A DNA stretch of 64,000 nt from SIG291 sp045543455 (lineage in GTDB: Bacteria; Bacillota; Clostridia; Lachnospirales; Lachnospiraceae). The position numbers and the translations under genes are program-made. Positions 44,021-53,222 of the stretch are shown one piece after another. The notes below the pieces were generated by a model that had not been told where the DNA came from, made no database searches, and saw only the letters and a list, made by a program, of their open reading frames with translations. Positions within the stretch are counted from its first letter, which is position 1, and each line of letters begins with the position of its first letter. The DNA lies in contig JAZQMK010000036.1 in the NCBI GenBank assembly GCA_045543455.1, positions 1 through 64,000 of the forward strand, written 5' to 3'.

Positions 44021-45472
44021 ATGAGCAATACAACAAATTCTGCAAGTAACAGAATTAAGATGTTACTTGATGAGAATAGCTTTGTTGAAATTGGTGCAAT
44101 GGTTAAAGCCAGAGCTACAGATTTTAACATGCTAGACAAAGATACTCCTGCCGATGGTGTAATTACAGGATATGGAGTAATTGATGGCAGTCTTGTATAT
44201 GTATACAGCCAGGATGCAAGTGTACTTAATGGTACTATAGGCGAGATGCATGCAAAGAAGATTGCAAAAATTTATGAATTAGCTATGAAGATGGGAGCGC
44301 CTGTTATTGGTCTTTTAGACTGTGCCGGTTTAAGACTTCAGGAAGCTACTGATGCTCTTAATGCTTTTGGTGAAATTTATAAGCTTCAGGCATTAGCATC
44401 AGGTGTTATTCCACAGATTAGTGCTGTGTTTGGAACTTGTGGCGGTGGTTTGGCACTTTTCCCAGGTTTAACAGATTTCACATTTATGGAAGAAAAAAAT
44501 GGTAAATTATTTGTAAACAGCCCTAATGCATTAGATGGCAATTACGAATCAAAGTTAAACTCAGCTTCAGCAAAATTCCAAAGTGAAGAAAGCGGTCTTG
44601 TAGATTTTGCAGGTAGCGAAGCAGAAGTTTTTGCACAGATTAGACAATTAGTTTCAATGCTTCCTGCCAACAATGAAGATGATATGTCTTATGATGTATG
44701 TGAAGATGACTTAAACAGATTATGTGATAATATCGTAGCAGAGGCTAAGGATGCAGCAATTATGCTTGCAGACATCTCTGATAATAATGTATTTTTCCAG
44801 ACTAAGGCAGCTTATGCTAAGTCAATGGTTACAGGTTTCATTAAGTTAAATGGTACAACAGTTGGTGTTGTTGCTAACAGAACTGAGATGTATGATGAAG
44901 AAGGTAATGTGGCAGAAAAATTTGATTCAGTATTAACTCCAAGAGCTTGCGAAAAAGCTGCTGAATTTATTAATTTCTGTGACGCATTTAATATTCCGGT
45001 AGTTTCATTTACAAATGTTACAGGATTTGAAGCTACAGTATGCTCTGAAAAGAGAATTGCAAAGGCTGCTGCTAAATTAACATATGCATTTGCAAATGCA
45101 ACTGTTCCTAAGGTTAATGTAATTGTAGGCGAAGCATTCGGCAGTGCATATGTAACAATGAATTCTAAGGCTACAGGTGCTGATATGGTATTTGCTTGGC
45201 CACAGGCTTCAATTGGTATGATGGATGCTACTCAGGCAGCTAAGATTATGTATAGTGAAGAATTAAAGGCTTCTGAAGATTTCAACAAAGAATTATCTGC
45301 TAAGGTAGCTTCGTATAAAGAGTTACAAGCAAGTGTAAATTCAGCAGCACAAAGAGGATATGTAGATAGCATAATTGAGCCGGTTGAAACTAGAAAATAT
45401 TTAATCGCTACATTAGAAATGTTATTTACAAAGAGAGAGAGCCGTCCAAGTAAGAAGCACGGTACAATATAA
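44021..45472 (+). CDS. Acyl-CoA carboxyltransferase subunit (MmdA/12S-like)
   Basis: 483 aa from ATG 44021 behind GGAGG; an ATG at 44006 overlaps the Shine-Dalgarno. Crotonase-fold carboxyltransferase. The N-half (about 60-215) has DGVITGYGVIDGSLVYVYSQD and GLLDCAGLRLQEATDAL; the C-half (about 250-470) has FTNVTGFEATVCSEKRIAKA and EAFGSAYVTMNSKATGADMV. It transfers CO2 between biotin and an acyl-CoA such as methylmalonyl- or glutaconyl-CoA. First gene of a five-gene cluster with a gamma-like protein, biotin carrier, beta pump and a pyruvate-type carboxyltransferase. Confidence 0.88.
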   Translation: MSNTTNSASNRIKMLLDENSFVEIGAMVKARATDFNMLDKDTPADGVITGYGVIDGSLVYVYSQDASVLNGTIGEMHAKKIAKIYELAMKMGAPVIGLLDCAGLRLQEATDALNAFGEIYKLQALASGVIPQISAVFGTCGGGLALFPGLTDFTFMEEKNGKLFVNSPNALDGNYESKLNSASAKFQSEESGLVDFAGSEAEVFAQIRQLVSMLPANNEDDMSYDVCEDDLNRLCDNIVAEAKDAAIMLADISDNNVFFQTKAAYAKSMVTGFIKLNGTTVGVVANRTEMYDEEGNVAEKFDSVLTPRACEKAAEFINFCDAFNIPVVSFTNVTGFEATVCSEKRIAKAAAKLTYAFANATVPKVNVIVGEAFGSAYVTMNSKATGADMVFAWPQASIGMMDATQAAKIMYSEELKASEDFNKELSAKVASYKELQASVNSAAQRGYVDSIIEPVETRKYLIATLEMLFTKRESRPSKKHGTI

Positions 45473-45489
45473 TAATGGAGGCTGAAAGC

Positions 45490-46290
45490 ATGAAGAAAAG
45501 ATTATTTATTTTAGTATGCGTTATGGCCCTTGTACTGTCTATGTTTGGCTGTTCTGATTCTAATAAAAAAGAGAATTATGAATTATCTGCAGCTGAAAAG
45601 GTTGCAGTAGAGGATATGATTAAATCGTTCTTTAGCGAAACAGTAAGTCTGACAACAGATCAGCTTATTACTGAAAGAATTGATTTTTATGAAAAACAGA
45701 TGAGCCAAAGCAATGACGCGTCTGCTAAAAAGACACTTTCAATACTTGTTAACACTTTGAAATCATGGCAGACCTCATATGAAGAGCTTGGTGTTTTTAA
45801 AGAAATTCTTGATGTAAAGGTTGCTTCAAATGAAGAAGCTATTACAGTAACAATTAAAGCACAGTTTGCTGACAGAAAGGCAGATTATGTATGTATTATG
45901 GCTGAAGATGAACCATCCGCTTCATTTAATCCTGAATATACTTTCAATGAAAAGATGAAAAAAGCCGGTGTTAATACACTTTTAGGTATGGGAACTGTAT
46001 TTACAGTACTTATAATAATAATTATTATTATCTCAATGTTAAAATATGTTAATGTATTTGCAAAAGGAGCACCAAAGAAAGAAAAAGTTACTGTATCAGA
46101 CAGTGCCATTGATAATACAATAGCACAGATAGTTCAAAAAGAAGAAGATTTATCTGATGATTTAGAACTTGTTGCAGTTATAACAGCAGCTATTACAGCA
46201 TATGAAAGCAGTAAGGGTGGCAGCACAGAAGGTTTAGTAGTAAGAACAATTAAAAAATCTAATAGAAGTAAATGGCAGAATGCTATGTAG
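45490..46290 (+). CDS. OadG-like membrane subunit with lipoprotein-type N-terminus
   Basis: 266 aa from ATG 45490, with GGAGG upstream. The N-terminal signal (VLSMFGC) looks like a lipobox. It is followed by an extracytoplasmic domain of about 150 residues and a single membrane helix with the OadG-like GMGTVFTVLIII start. The cytoplasmic tail ends in ITAAITAYESSKGG ... RTIKKSNRSKWQNAM, a pattern typical of sodium-pump decarboxylase gamma subunits. It is much longer than usual OadG (about 80-120 aa). It should assemble the peripheral enzyme with the membrane pump. Confidence 0.75.
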   Translation: MKKRLFILVCVMALVLSMFGCSDSNKKENYELSAAEKVAVEDMIKSFFSETVSLTTDQLITERIDFYEKQMSQSNDASAKKTLSILVNTLKSWQTSYEELGVFKEILDVKVASNEEAITVTIKAQFADRKADYVCIMAEDEPSASFNPEYTFNEKMKKAGVNTLLGMGTVFTVLIIIIIIISMLKYVNVFAKGAPKKEKVTVSDSAIDNTIAQIVQKEEDLSDDLELVAVITAAITAYESSKGGSTEGLVVRTIKKSNRSKWQNAM

Positions 46291-46301
46291 GAGGAAATTT
46301 T

Positions 46302-46697
46302 ATGAAGAATTATACAATTACAGTTAATGGCAACACATATGATGTTGTAGTAGAAGAAGGAGCATCAAGCGGTGTAGTAGCTCCAGTTGTTAAATCAGTA
46401 GCACCAGTTGCTAAACCAGTAGCAGCTCCAGCGGCAGCACCAGCACCAGCTGCTAAGGCTCCGGTTGCATCAGGTTCAAAGGGTTCAGTAGAAGTTAATT
46501 CACCAATGCCAGGTAAGATTTTAAAGGTTTCAGCAAGTGTAGGACAGGCAGTTAAGAAAGGTGATGTAATATTCGTTCTTGAAGCTATGAAAATGGAAAA
46601 TGATATCGTTGCACCACAGGATGGTACAATCGCAAGTGTTGATGTATCAGCAGGTTCAAGTGTTGATACAGGTGACGTATTAGCTACATTAAACTAA
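46302..46697 (+). CDS. Biotin carboxyl carrier protein of decarboxylase
   Basis: 131 aa from ATG 46302 behind AGGAGG. A short N-terminal domain, a Pro/Ala-rich flexible linker (about 25-58) and a C-terminal biotinyl domain with EAMKMEND; Lys97 is the expected biotinylation site. It shuttles CO2 between the carboxyltransferase subunits and the membrane decarboxylase, as in GcdC/MmdC. Confidence 0.92.
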   Translation: MKNYTITVNGNTYDVVVEEGASSGVVAPVVKSVAPVAKPVAAPAAAPAPAAKAPVASGSKGSVEVNSPMPGKILKVSASVGQAVKKGDVIFVLEAMKMENDIVAPQDGTIASVDVSAGSSVDTGDVLATLN

Positions 46698-46723
46698 TTG
46701 ATTAACAATTTGGAGGTTTCAAG

Positions 46724-47875
46724 ATGAACGGAATTATGGAAACATTAGAAAACCTCATACATCAATCAGCGTTTTTTAATTTAACATGGGGCAACTATTT
46801 AATGGTATTTGTTGCATTTGTATTTTTATACCTTGCAATAAAAAAGGAATATGAACCATTACTTTTAGTACCAATTTCCTTTGGTATGCTTTTAGTTAAT
46901 TTATATCCTGATATCATGCTTAGTGCACATGATGCTGAAAATGGTGTAGGCGGTTTGTTACATTATTTTTACTTGTTGGATGAATGGAGTATTCTTCCTT
47001 CCCTTATCTTCTTAGGCGTAGGTGCCATGACAGACTTTGGTCCACTTATTGCTAATCCAAAGAGCTTTTTATTAGGTGCTGCAGCACAGTTTGGTATTTT
47101 CGCAGCATACTTTATGGCTATTTTAATGGGCTTTAATGATAAGGCAGCGGCAGCTATCTCTATTATTGGTGGCGCTGATGGTCCGACATCAATTTTCCTA
47201 GCTGGTAAGCTTGGTCAGACAGAGTTTATGGGTCCAATTGCGGTTGCGGCGTACTCATATATGTCGTTAGTACCTATTATCCAGCCACCTATTATGAGAT
47301 TATTAACAACTGAAAAAGAAAGAAAAATTAAGATGGAACAGTTAAGACCTGTATCTAAGCTTGAGAAAATTTTATTCCCTATAGTTGTTACAACAGTAGT
47401 AGTGCTTATTTTACCTACAACTGCACCACTTGTTGGTATGTTGATGTTAGGTAACTTATTTAGAGAATCAGGTGTTGTTAAACAGCTTACAGAAACAGCT
47501 TCTAATGCACTTATGTACATAGTAGTTATTTTACTTGGTACATCAGTTGGTGCTACAACAAGCGCAGAAGCGTTCTTAAAGCTTACAACATTAAAGATTG
47601 TAGCTCTTGGTCTTATCGCATTTGCCTTTGGTACAGCTGCGGGTGTACTATTTGGTAAGCTTATGTGTAAGATTACAGGCGGAAAGGTTAATCCGCTTAT
47701 TGGTTCAGCAGGTGTTTCTGCGGTTCCTATGGCAGCCAGAGTATCACAAAAGGTTGGTGCGGAATCAGATCCTACTAACTTCTTGTTAATGCACGCTATG
47801 GGACCTAACGTTGCCGGAGTTATTGGTACAGCGGTTGCAGCAGGTACATTTATGGCGATATTTGGTATTTCTTAA
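46724..47875 (+). CDS. Na+-pumping decarboxylase beta subunit
   Basis: 383 aa, ribosome binding site TTGGAGG. Ten or so membrane helices. Conserved motifs of OadB/GcdB/MmdB include GVGAMTDFGPLIANP, the ISIIGGADGPTSIF region with the functional Asp, and GSAGVSAVPMAARV. It decarboxylates carboxybiotin and couples this to Na+ export across the cytoplasmic membrane. Confidence 0.94.
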   Translation: MNGIMETLENLIHQSAFFNLTWGNYLMVFVAFVFLYLAIKKEYEPLLLVPISFGMLLVNLYPDIMLSAHDAENGVGGLLHYFYLLDEWSILPSLIFLGVGAMTDFGPLIANPKSFLLGAAAQFGIFAAYFMAILMGFNDKAAAAISIIGGADGPTSIFLAGKLGQTEFMGPIAVAAYSYMSLVPIIQPPIMRLLTTEKERKIKMEQLRPVSKLEKILFPIVVTTVVVLILPTTAPLVGMLMLGNLFRESGVVKQLTETASNALMYIVVILLGTSVGATTSAEAFLKLTTLKIVALGLIAFAFGTAAGVLFGKLMCKITGGKVNPLIGSAGVSAVPMAARVSQKVGAESDPTNFLLMHAMGPNVAGVIGTAVAAGTFMAIFGIS

Positions 47876-47888
47876 GGAGGACATATAA

Positions 47889-49289
47889 ATGGCAAAACCA
47901 ATTAAAATTACAGAAACAATATTGCGTGATGCTCACCAGTCACTTATTGCTACAAGAATGACAACAGAACAAATGTTACCTATCATCGACAAGATGGATA
48001 AGGTTGGTTATCATTCAGTAGAATGCTGGGGCGGTGCTACATTTGATGCATCACTTAGATTTTTAAAGGAAGATCCATGGGAAAGACTTAGAAAGTTAAG
48101 AGATGGATTTAAGAACACAAAATTACAGATGTTATTCAGAGGTCAGAATATTTTAGGTTATAACCATTATTCAGATGATGTTGTTGAATACTTTGTTCAA
48201 AAGTCAATTGCAAATGGTATTGATATCATTCGTATTTTTGACTGCTTCAATGACCTTCGTAACTTAGAAACAGCTGTTAAGGCTGCTAACAAGGAAAATG
48301 GTCATGCTCAGATTGCATTATCATATACATTAGGTGATGCATATACATTAGATTACTGGAAAGAAACAGCTAAAAAGATTGAAGATATGGGTGCGAACTC
48401 AATCTGTATCAAAGATATGGCAGGTTTATTATTACCATATAAGGCTACAGAATTAGTAGAAGCGTTAAAGGCAGGAACAAACTTACCAATTCAGCTTCAT
48501 ACTCACTACACATCAGGTGTTGCTTCAATGACATATTTAAAGGCTGTAGAAGCTGGTGTAGATGTTATTGATACAGCTATGTCACCATTTGCTTTGGGTA
48601 CTAGCCAGCCAGCTACAGAAGTTATGGTTGAGACATTTAAGGGAACTGAATATGATACTGGATTTGATCAGAACTTACTTGCTGAAATCGCTGATTACTT
48701 CAGACCAATGCAGGAAGAAGCATTAAAGACAGGTCTTTTAAATCCAAAGGTTATGGGTGTTAATATTAAGACTTTATTATATCAGGTACCAGGTGGTATG
48801 CTTTCTAACCTTGTATCACAGCTTAAGGATTTCAAGGCAGAAGATAAGTATTATGAAGTATTAGAAGAAATTCCAAATGTTCGTAAGGACTTTGGTGAAC
48901 CACCACTTGTTACACCTTCATCACAGATTGTTGGTACACAGGCTGTATTAAATGTAATCAATGGTGAAAGATACAAGATTGCAACTAAGGAATCTAAGAA
49001 GATTCTTTCAGGTGAATTTGGTCAGACAATTAAGCCATTTAACCCTGAAGTTCAAAAGAAATGTATTGGCGATGTAGAACCAATTACATGCAGACCGGCT
49101 GATTTAATCGAGCCACAGCTTGCAAAGTTTGAGAAGGAAGTTGCACAATACAAGCAACAGGATGAAGACGTATTATCATACGCATTATTCCCAGCAGTAG
49201 CAACAGAATTCTTTAAATACAGAGAAGCACAACAGACAAAGGTTGATGCTAACGTTGCGGATAACGAAAATAAAGCATATCCGGTATAA
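47889..49289 (+). CDS. Oxaloacetate decarboxylase alpha / pyruvate carboxylase subunit B-type carboxyltransferase
   Basis: 466 aa, ribosome binding site AAGGAGG. TIM-barrel carboxyltransferase: TILRDAHQSLIATRM, ECWGGATFD, IFDCFNDLRN, the metal/lysine region SICIKDMAGLL and QLHTHYTSG, then the PYC_OADA domain (GGMLSNLVSQL). It stops without a biotinyl domain, so it must use the separate carrier at 46302, as in the 5S subunit of transcarboxylase. It interconverts oxaloacetate and pyruvate with carboxybiotin. Confidence 0.93.
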   Translation: MAKPIKITETILRDAHQSLIATRMTTEQMLPIIDKMDKVGYHSVECWGGATFDASLRFLKEDPWERLRKLRDGFKNTKLQMLFRGQNILGYNHYSDDVVEYFVQKSIANGIDIIRIFDCFNDLRNLETAVKAANKENGHAQIALSYTLGDAYTLDYWKETAKKIEDMGANSICIKDMAGLLLPYKATELVEALKAGTNLPIQLHTHYTSGVASMTYLKAVEAGVDVIDTAMSPFALGTSQPATEVMVETFKGTEYDTGFDQNLLAEIADYFRPMQEEALKTGLLNPKVMGVNIKTLLYQVPGGMLSNLVSQLKDFKAEDKYYEVLEEIPNVRKDFGEPPLVTPSSQIVGTQAVLNVINGERYKIATKESKKILSGEFGQTIKPFNPEVQKKCIGDVEPITCRPADLIEPQLAKFEKEVAQYKQQDEDVLSYALFPAVATEFFKYREAQQTKVDANVADNENKAYPV

Positions 49290-49301
49290 TATGTATTTTA
49301 T

Positions 49302-49335
49302 AAGGCGAAATGCATTTATGCGTTTCGCCTTTTAA
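49302..49335 (+). terminator. Rho-independent terminator
   Basis: AAGGCGAAATGCAT pairs with ATGCGTTTCGCCTT, followed by TT. It ends the decarboxylase cluster. Confidence 0.85.
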
Positions 49336-49351
49336 GATAGGATGGAATTAT

Positions 49352-50575
49352 ATGAAAGTAATAGTTATTGGTGGCGGCGCCGCAGGCTGTATGGCTGCGA
49401 TTACTGCCGCAAGAAATGGACATAAGGTAAAACTTATAGAAAAGAATGAGAAAATCGGAAAAAAATTATATATAACAGGTAAAGGTCGTTGTAACATAAC
49501 AAATGCATGTGCTACAGAAGATTTATTTGCTTCAATTACAAGTAATCCTAAGTTTTTATATAGTGCTTATAATGAATTTACAAATTGGGATACAATTGGA
49601 TTTTTTGAGGAGTTAGGACTTAGAACTAAGATAGAGCGTGGAGACAGAGTATTTCCAGAAAGCGATAAATCTTCAGATGTAATTACTGCTTTATCAAGAG
49701 AAATTAGAAATTTGGGCATTGATATACTATATAATACCACTGTAAAGCAGGTTGTAACAGCAGATGGTACATTTTCATATGTGGTAACATCAAAGGGCGA
49801 AAAGCTATATGCAGATAAGCTTATTGTTGCAACAGGTGGACTTTCATATCCAAGCACCGGCTCTACCGGAGATGGATATGAATTTGCAAAGGCATGTGGA
49901 CATAATATTACAGCACTATACCCATCGTTAGTGCCGTTTAATGTAAAAGAAGCTTATGCAAGACAATTGCAGGGCTTAAGCCTTAAAAATATTGAGATAA
50001 GAATTTTAGATAATGAAAAAGAAGTATATAGAGAGTTTGGCGAAATGCTGTTTACACATTTTGGTGTAAGCGGACCGGTTATAATAAGTGCAAGCAGCTA
50101 TATTGCACCAATACTTCGTAAAAAAACTCTTAAATTAATTATAGATTTAAAGCCTGCTCTTACGTTTGAACAATTAGATTTGCGTATATTAAGAGATTTT
50201 GAGGAGTTTAAAAATAAGCAGTTTAAAAATTCATTAGATAAGCTGTTACCATCAAAATTAATTAGTGTAATTATAGAACGCAGTGGTATTTCTCCTGAAA
50301 AAAAGGTTAATGAAATATCTAAGACTCAAAGAGAAAATTTGGTAAAGCTTATTAAAGGCTTTGAATTGACACTTACAGGCCTTAGAGATTATAATGAAGC
50401 TATCATTACAAAGGGTGGAATTGATGTAAAGCAGATTAATCCTAAAACAATGGAATCAAAATTAATTAAAGATATATATTTTGTCGGAGAAGTGCTTGAT
50501 TTAGATGCACTTACCGGTGGACATAATTTGCAGATAGCCTGGGCTACAGGTTATGTTGCGGGACTACTTAAGTAG
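49352..50575 (+). CDS. BaiN/YhiN-like NAD(P)/FAD-dependent oxidoreductase
   Basis: 407 aa from ATG 49352 (ATAGGATGG upstream); an earlier in-frame ATG lies inside the terminator. FAD dinucleotide fold VIGGGAAGCMAAITAARNG at the start, KIGKKLYITGKGRCNITNA, VATGGLSYPSTGSTGDGYEF and a C-terminal GGHNLQIAWATGYVAG are diagnostic of the HI0933/YhiN family. BaiN members act in bile-acid dehydroxylation in some gut Clostridia, but most are of unknown substrate. Cytoplasmic. It begins the run to cmk-ispH. Confidence 0.9.
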   Translation: MKVIVIGGGAAGCMAAITAARNGHKVKLIEKNEKIGKKLYITGKGRCNITNACATEDLFASITSNPKFLYSAYNEFTNWDTIGFFEELGLRTKIERGDRVFPESDKSSDVITALSREIRNLGIDILYNTTVKQVVTADGTFSYVVTSKGEKLYADKLIVATGGLSYPSTGSTGDGYEFAKACGHNITALYPSLVPFNVKEAYARQLQGLSLKNIEIRILDNEKEVYREFGEMLFTHFGVSGPVIISASSYIAPILRKKTLKLIIDLKPALTFEQLDLRILRDFEEFKNKQFKNSLDKLLPSKLISVIIERSGISPEKKVNEISKTQRENLVKLIKGFELTLTGLRDYNEAIITKGGIDVKQINPKTMESKLIKDIYFVGEVLDLDALTGGHNLQIAWATGYVAGLLK

Positions 50576-50602
50576 CATCATCAGATTAGGAGGAAATGTA
50601 AA

Positions 50603-52099
50603 ATGTCTTATCAGATAGCAATAGACGGACCTGCAGGCGCAGGTAAAAGTACAATAGCAAAGCGTGTGGCAAAGCAACTTGATTATATCTATGTTGATAC
50701 AGGTGCTATGTATAGAGCTATGGCTTTGTATTTTGTTAAAAATGGTATTGATATAAAGGATGAAGATGCCATAAATAAGGCGGTAAACAATATTGATATA
50801 TCAATCAAATATGAAAATGATGCACAACAGGTGTATCTGAATGATGAAAATGTAACTGCATTTTTAAGAACAGAAGAGGTTGGCAACACAGCCTCTGTTA
50901 CAAGTGCGTATGCAAAAGTAAGAGAAAAGCTGGTTGAACTTCAAAGAAAACTGGGTAAGACTAATAATGTGGTAATGGATGGCAGAGATATAGGTACTAT
51001 GGTACTTGTAGATGCAGATGTAAAGGTATACCTTACTGCTAGTGTAGAAGCAAGAGCTCAAAGAAGATACAAAGAACTGCTTGAAAAAAATGAGCCTTGC
51101 AATCTAGAAGATATTAAGGCGGATATTGAAGACAGAGATTATAGGGATATGAATAGAGATATTTCTCCATTAAGACAGGCTGAAGATGCTATTTTGATTG
51201 ATTCTTCAGATATGACAATTGATGAAGTGACTGAAAAAATCATCAGACTTACAAAGGTCAGGCTTGCCAAAACAGCAGGCTTTTGCTTCGGTGTCAAAAG
51301 AGCAGTTGATATAGCCTACGAAAATGTAGATAAAGGGAATGTTTATACCTTAGGTCCTATAATTCATAATGAAGAGGTTGTAAAGGATTTAGAAAAGCAA
51401 GGTGTAATAGCTCTTAAAGATGAAAGCCAGTTAGGTTGTGTTAAAGAAAATTCTACAGTAATTATAAGATCTCATGGTGTGGCAAAGCAGGTATACGATT
51501 TACTTGAAGAAAAAAAGGTTAATATAATTGATGCCACATGTCCATTTGTTAAAAAAATTCATAATATTGTGAAAGAAGCAAGTGATAATGGCGACTTTAT
51601 CGTAATTATTGGTAATGAAGGACATCCTGAAGTAGAAGGCATAAAGGGATGGTCAAATTCTGATACAGTTGTAATTGATGATGCTCAAATGATAGAAAAT
51701 TTGAATATAGAAAAAAATAAAAAAATAAGTATTGTATCCCAAACGACATTTAATTACAAGAAATTTCAAGATTTAGTTGAAATTTTTGTTAAAAAAGGTT
51801 ACAATGTTATTGTTCGTAATACTATTTGTAATGCAACGCAGGATAGACAAAAAGAAGCTAGAGAATTAGCGGCATCTGTTGATGCCATGATTGTTGTAGG
51901 TTCTAAGAGCAGTTCTAATACCCGCAAGCTTTACGAGATATGTAAGAGCGAATGTGATAATACTGCCTATGTACAAACTTGTAATGATCTTGATATGAGT
52001 CTTTATAAGAATTCAGATAGTATAGGTATTACAGCAGGGGCGTCAACCCCAAAAAATATTATTGAGGAGGTTCATACTAATGTCAGAGTTAAGTTTTGA
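50603..52099 (+). CDS. Fused cytidylate kinase / HMBPP reductase (CMK-IspH)
   Basis: 498 aa, AGGAGG ribosome binding site. Residues 1-215: cytidylate kinase with P-loop DGPAGAGKST, VDTGAMYRA and MDGRDIGTMV. Residues about 218-498: 4-hydroxy-3-methylbut-2-enyl diphosphate reductase with the cluster cysteines in AGFCFGVKRA, DATCPFVKK and NTICNATQDRQ, the HGV motif, and GASTPKNIIEEV at the end. This makes IPP/DMAPP in the non-mevalonate pathway as well as CDP from CMP. The fusion is known in Clostridia. The last 20 bases overlap rpsA. Confidence 0.95.
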   Translation: MSYQIAIDGPAGAGKSTIAKRVAKQLDYIYVDTGAMYRAMALYFVKNGIDIKDEDAINKAVNNIDISIKYENDAQQVYLNDENVTAFLRTEEVGNTASVTSAYAKVREKLVELQRKLGKTNNVVMDGRDIGTMVLVDADVKVYLTASVEARAQRRYKELLEKNEPCNLEDIKADIEDRDYRDMNRDISPLRQAEDAILIDSSDMTIDEVTEKIIRLTKVRLAKTAGFCFGVKRAVDIAYENVDKGNVYTLGPIIHNEEVVKDLEKQGVIALKDESQLGCVKENSTVIIRSHGVAKQVYDLLEEKKVNIIDATCPFVKKIHNIVKEASDNGDFIVIIGNEGHPEVEGIKGWSNSDTVVIDDAQMIENLNIEKNKKISIVSQTTFNYKKFQDLVEIFVKKGYNVIVRNTICNATQDRQKEARELAASVDAMIVVGSKSSSNTRKLYEICKSECDNTAYVQTCNDLDMSLYKNSDSIGITAGASTPKNIIEEVHTNVRVKF

Positions 52100-53198
52100 A
52101 CAAATGCTGGAAGGCACACTTAAGACAATTCATACAGGAGAGGTTGTAGAAGGCACTGTTATTGGCGTCAAAGAAGATGAAATCATCTTAAATATTGGCT
52201 ACAAGGCAGACGGTATTATTTCGCGTAACGAGTACACAAACACACCAAATATAGACCTTCGTACAGTTATTTCTGTAGGTGATTCAATGCAGGCTAAAGT
52301 CTTAAAAGTTAATGATGGAGAAGGTCAGGTGTTATTAACATACAAGAGACTTGTAGCTGAGAACGGAAGCAAGAGACTTGAAGAAGCTTTCAACAATAAG
52401 GAAGTTCTTAAGGCTGAAGTTAATGAAGTTTTATCAGGCGGTTTAAGCGTAATCGTTGATGAAACAAGAGTATTTATTCCTGCTAGTCTTGTATCAGATG
52501 TATATGAGAAAGATTTATCAAAATATGCAGGTGTTGAAGTTGAATTTGTAATCAGCGAATTCAATCCAAAGAGAAGAAGAATTATCGGTGATTGCAAGCA
52601 GCTTATCGTAGCTAAGAAGGCTGAACAACAAAAAGAATTATTCGCAAAGATTAAAGAAGGAATGACAGTTGAAGGTGTTGTTAAGAACATTACAGAATTC
52701 GGTGCATTCATTGATCTTGGTGGAGCAGATGGTTTATTACATATTTCAGAGATGTCATGGGGCAGAATCGAGAATCCTAAGAAGTTATTCAAGGTTGGCG
52801 ATACTGTTAAGTCATACATCAAAGAGATTTCAGGCGAGAAGATTGCATTAAGTCTTAAATATGAAGATCAGAATCCATGGATTGATGCTGAAAACAAATA
52901 TGCAGTTGGTACAGAAGTAACAGGTACAGTTGCAAGAATGACTGATTTTGGCGCATTTATCGCATTAGAGACAGGTATTGATGGTTTATTACATGTTTCA
53001 CAGATTGCAAGAGAACATGTTGAAAAGCCAGCAGATGTATTAAAAGTAGGTCAGGAAATTACAGCTAAGGTAGTTGATTTTGATTTAGAAGAAAAGAAGA
53101 TCAGCTTAAGTATTAAGGCTCTTTTACCTGAACCTGTAAAGGAAGAAGTTGCAGAAGAAGTTGTAGAAGAAGCTGTAGCAGATGAGACAGCAGAATAA
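52080..53198 (+). CDS. rpsA: 30S ribosomal protein S1-like protein
   Basis: 372 aa from ATG 52080, with GAGGAGG upstream inside the ispH coding end. Four S1 RNA-binding domains (about 17-85, 103-165, 185-252 and 270-340), seen as GTVIGVKEDEIILNIG, GVVKNITEFGAFIDLGGADG and GTVARMTDFGAFIALETGID. It ends in an acidic Glu/Val tail. Four-domain S1 is the usual Firmicutes form, helping mRNA recruitment. Overlap with cmk-ispH implies translational coupling. Confidence 0.92.
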   Translation: MSELSFEQMLEGTLKTIHTGEVVEGTVIGVKEDEIILNIGYKADGIISRNEYTNTPNIDLRTVISVGDSMQAKVLKVNDGEGQVLLTYKRLVAENGSKRLEEAFNNKEVLKAEVNEVLSGGLSVIVDETRVFIPASLVSDVYEKDLSKYAGVEVEFVISEFNPKRRRIIGDCKQLIVAKKAEQQKELFAKIKEGMTVEGVVKNITEFGAFIDLGGADGLLHISEMSWGRIENPKKLFKVGDTVKSYIKEISGEKIALSLKYEDQNPWIDAENKYAVGTEVTGTVARMTDFGAFIALETGIDGLLHVSQIAREHVEKPADVLKVGQEITAKVVDFDLEEKKISLSIKALLPEPVKEEVAEEVVEEAVADETAE

Positions 53199-53222
53199 CA
53201 ATTCTTCAGAATGGAGATTTTT

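Noticed and set aside
46011..46035. ATT-rich near-palindrome in the OadG-like gene
   Set aside because: Explained by consecutive Ile codons in a membrane helix.
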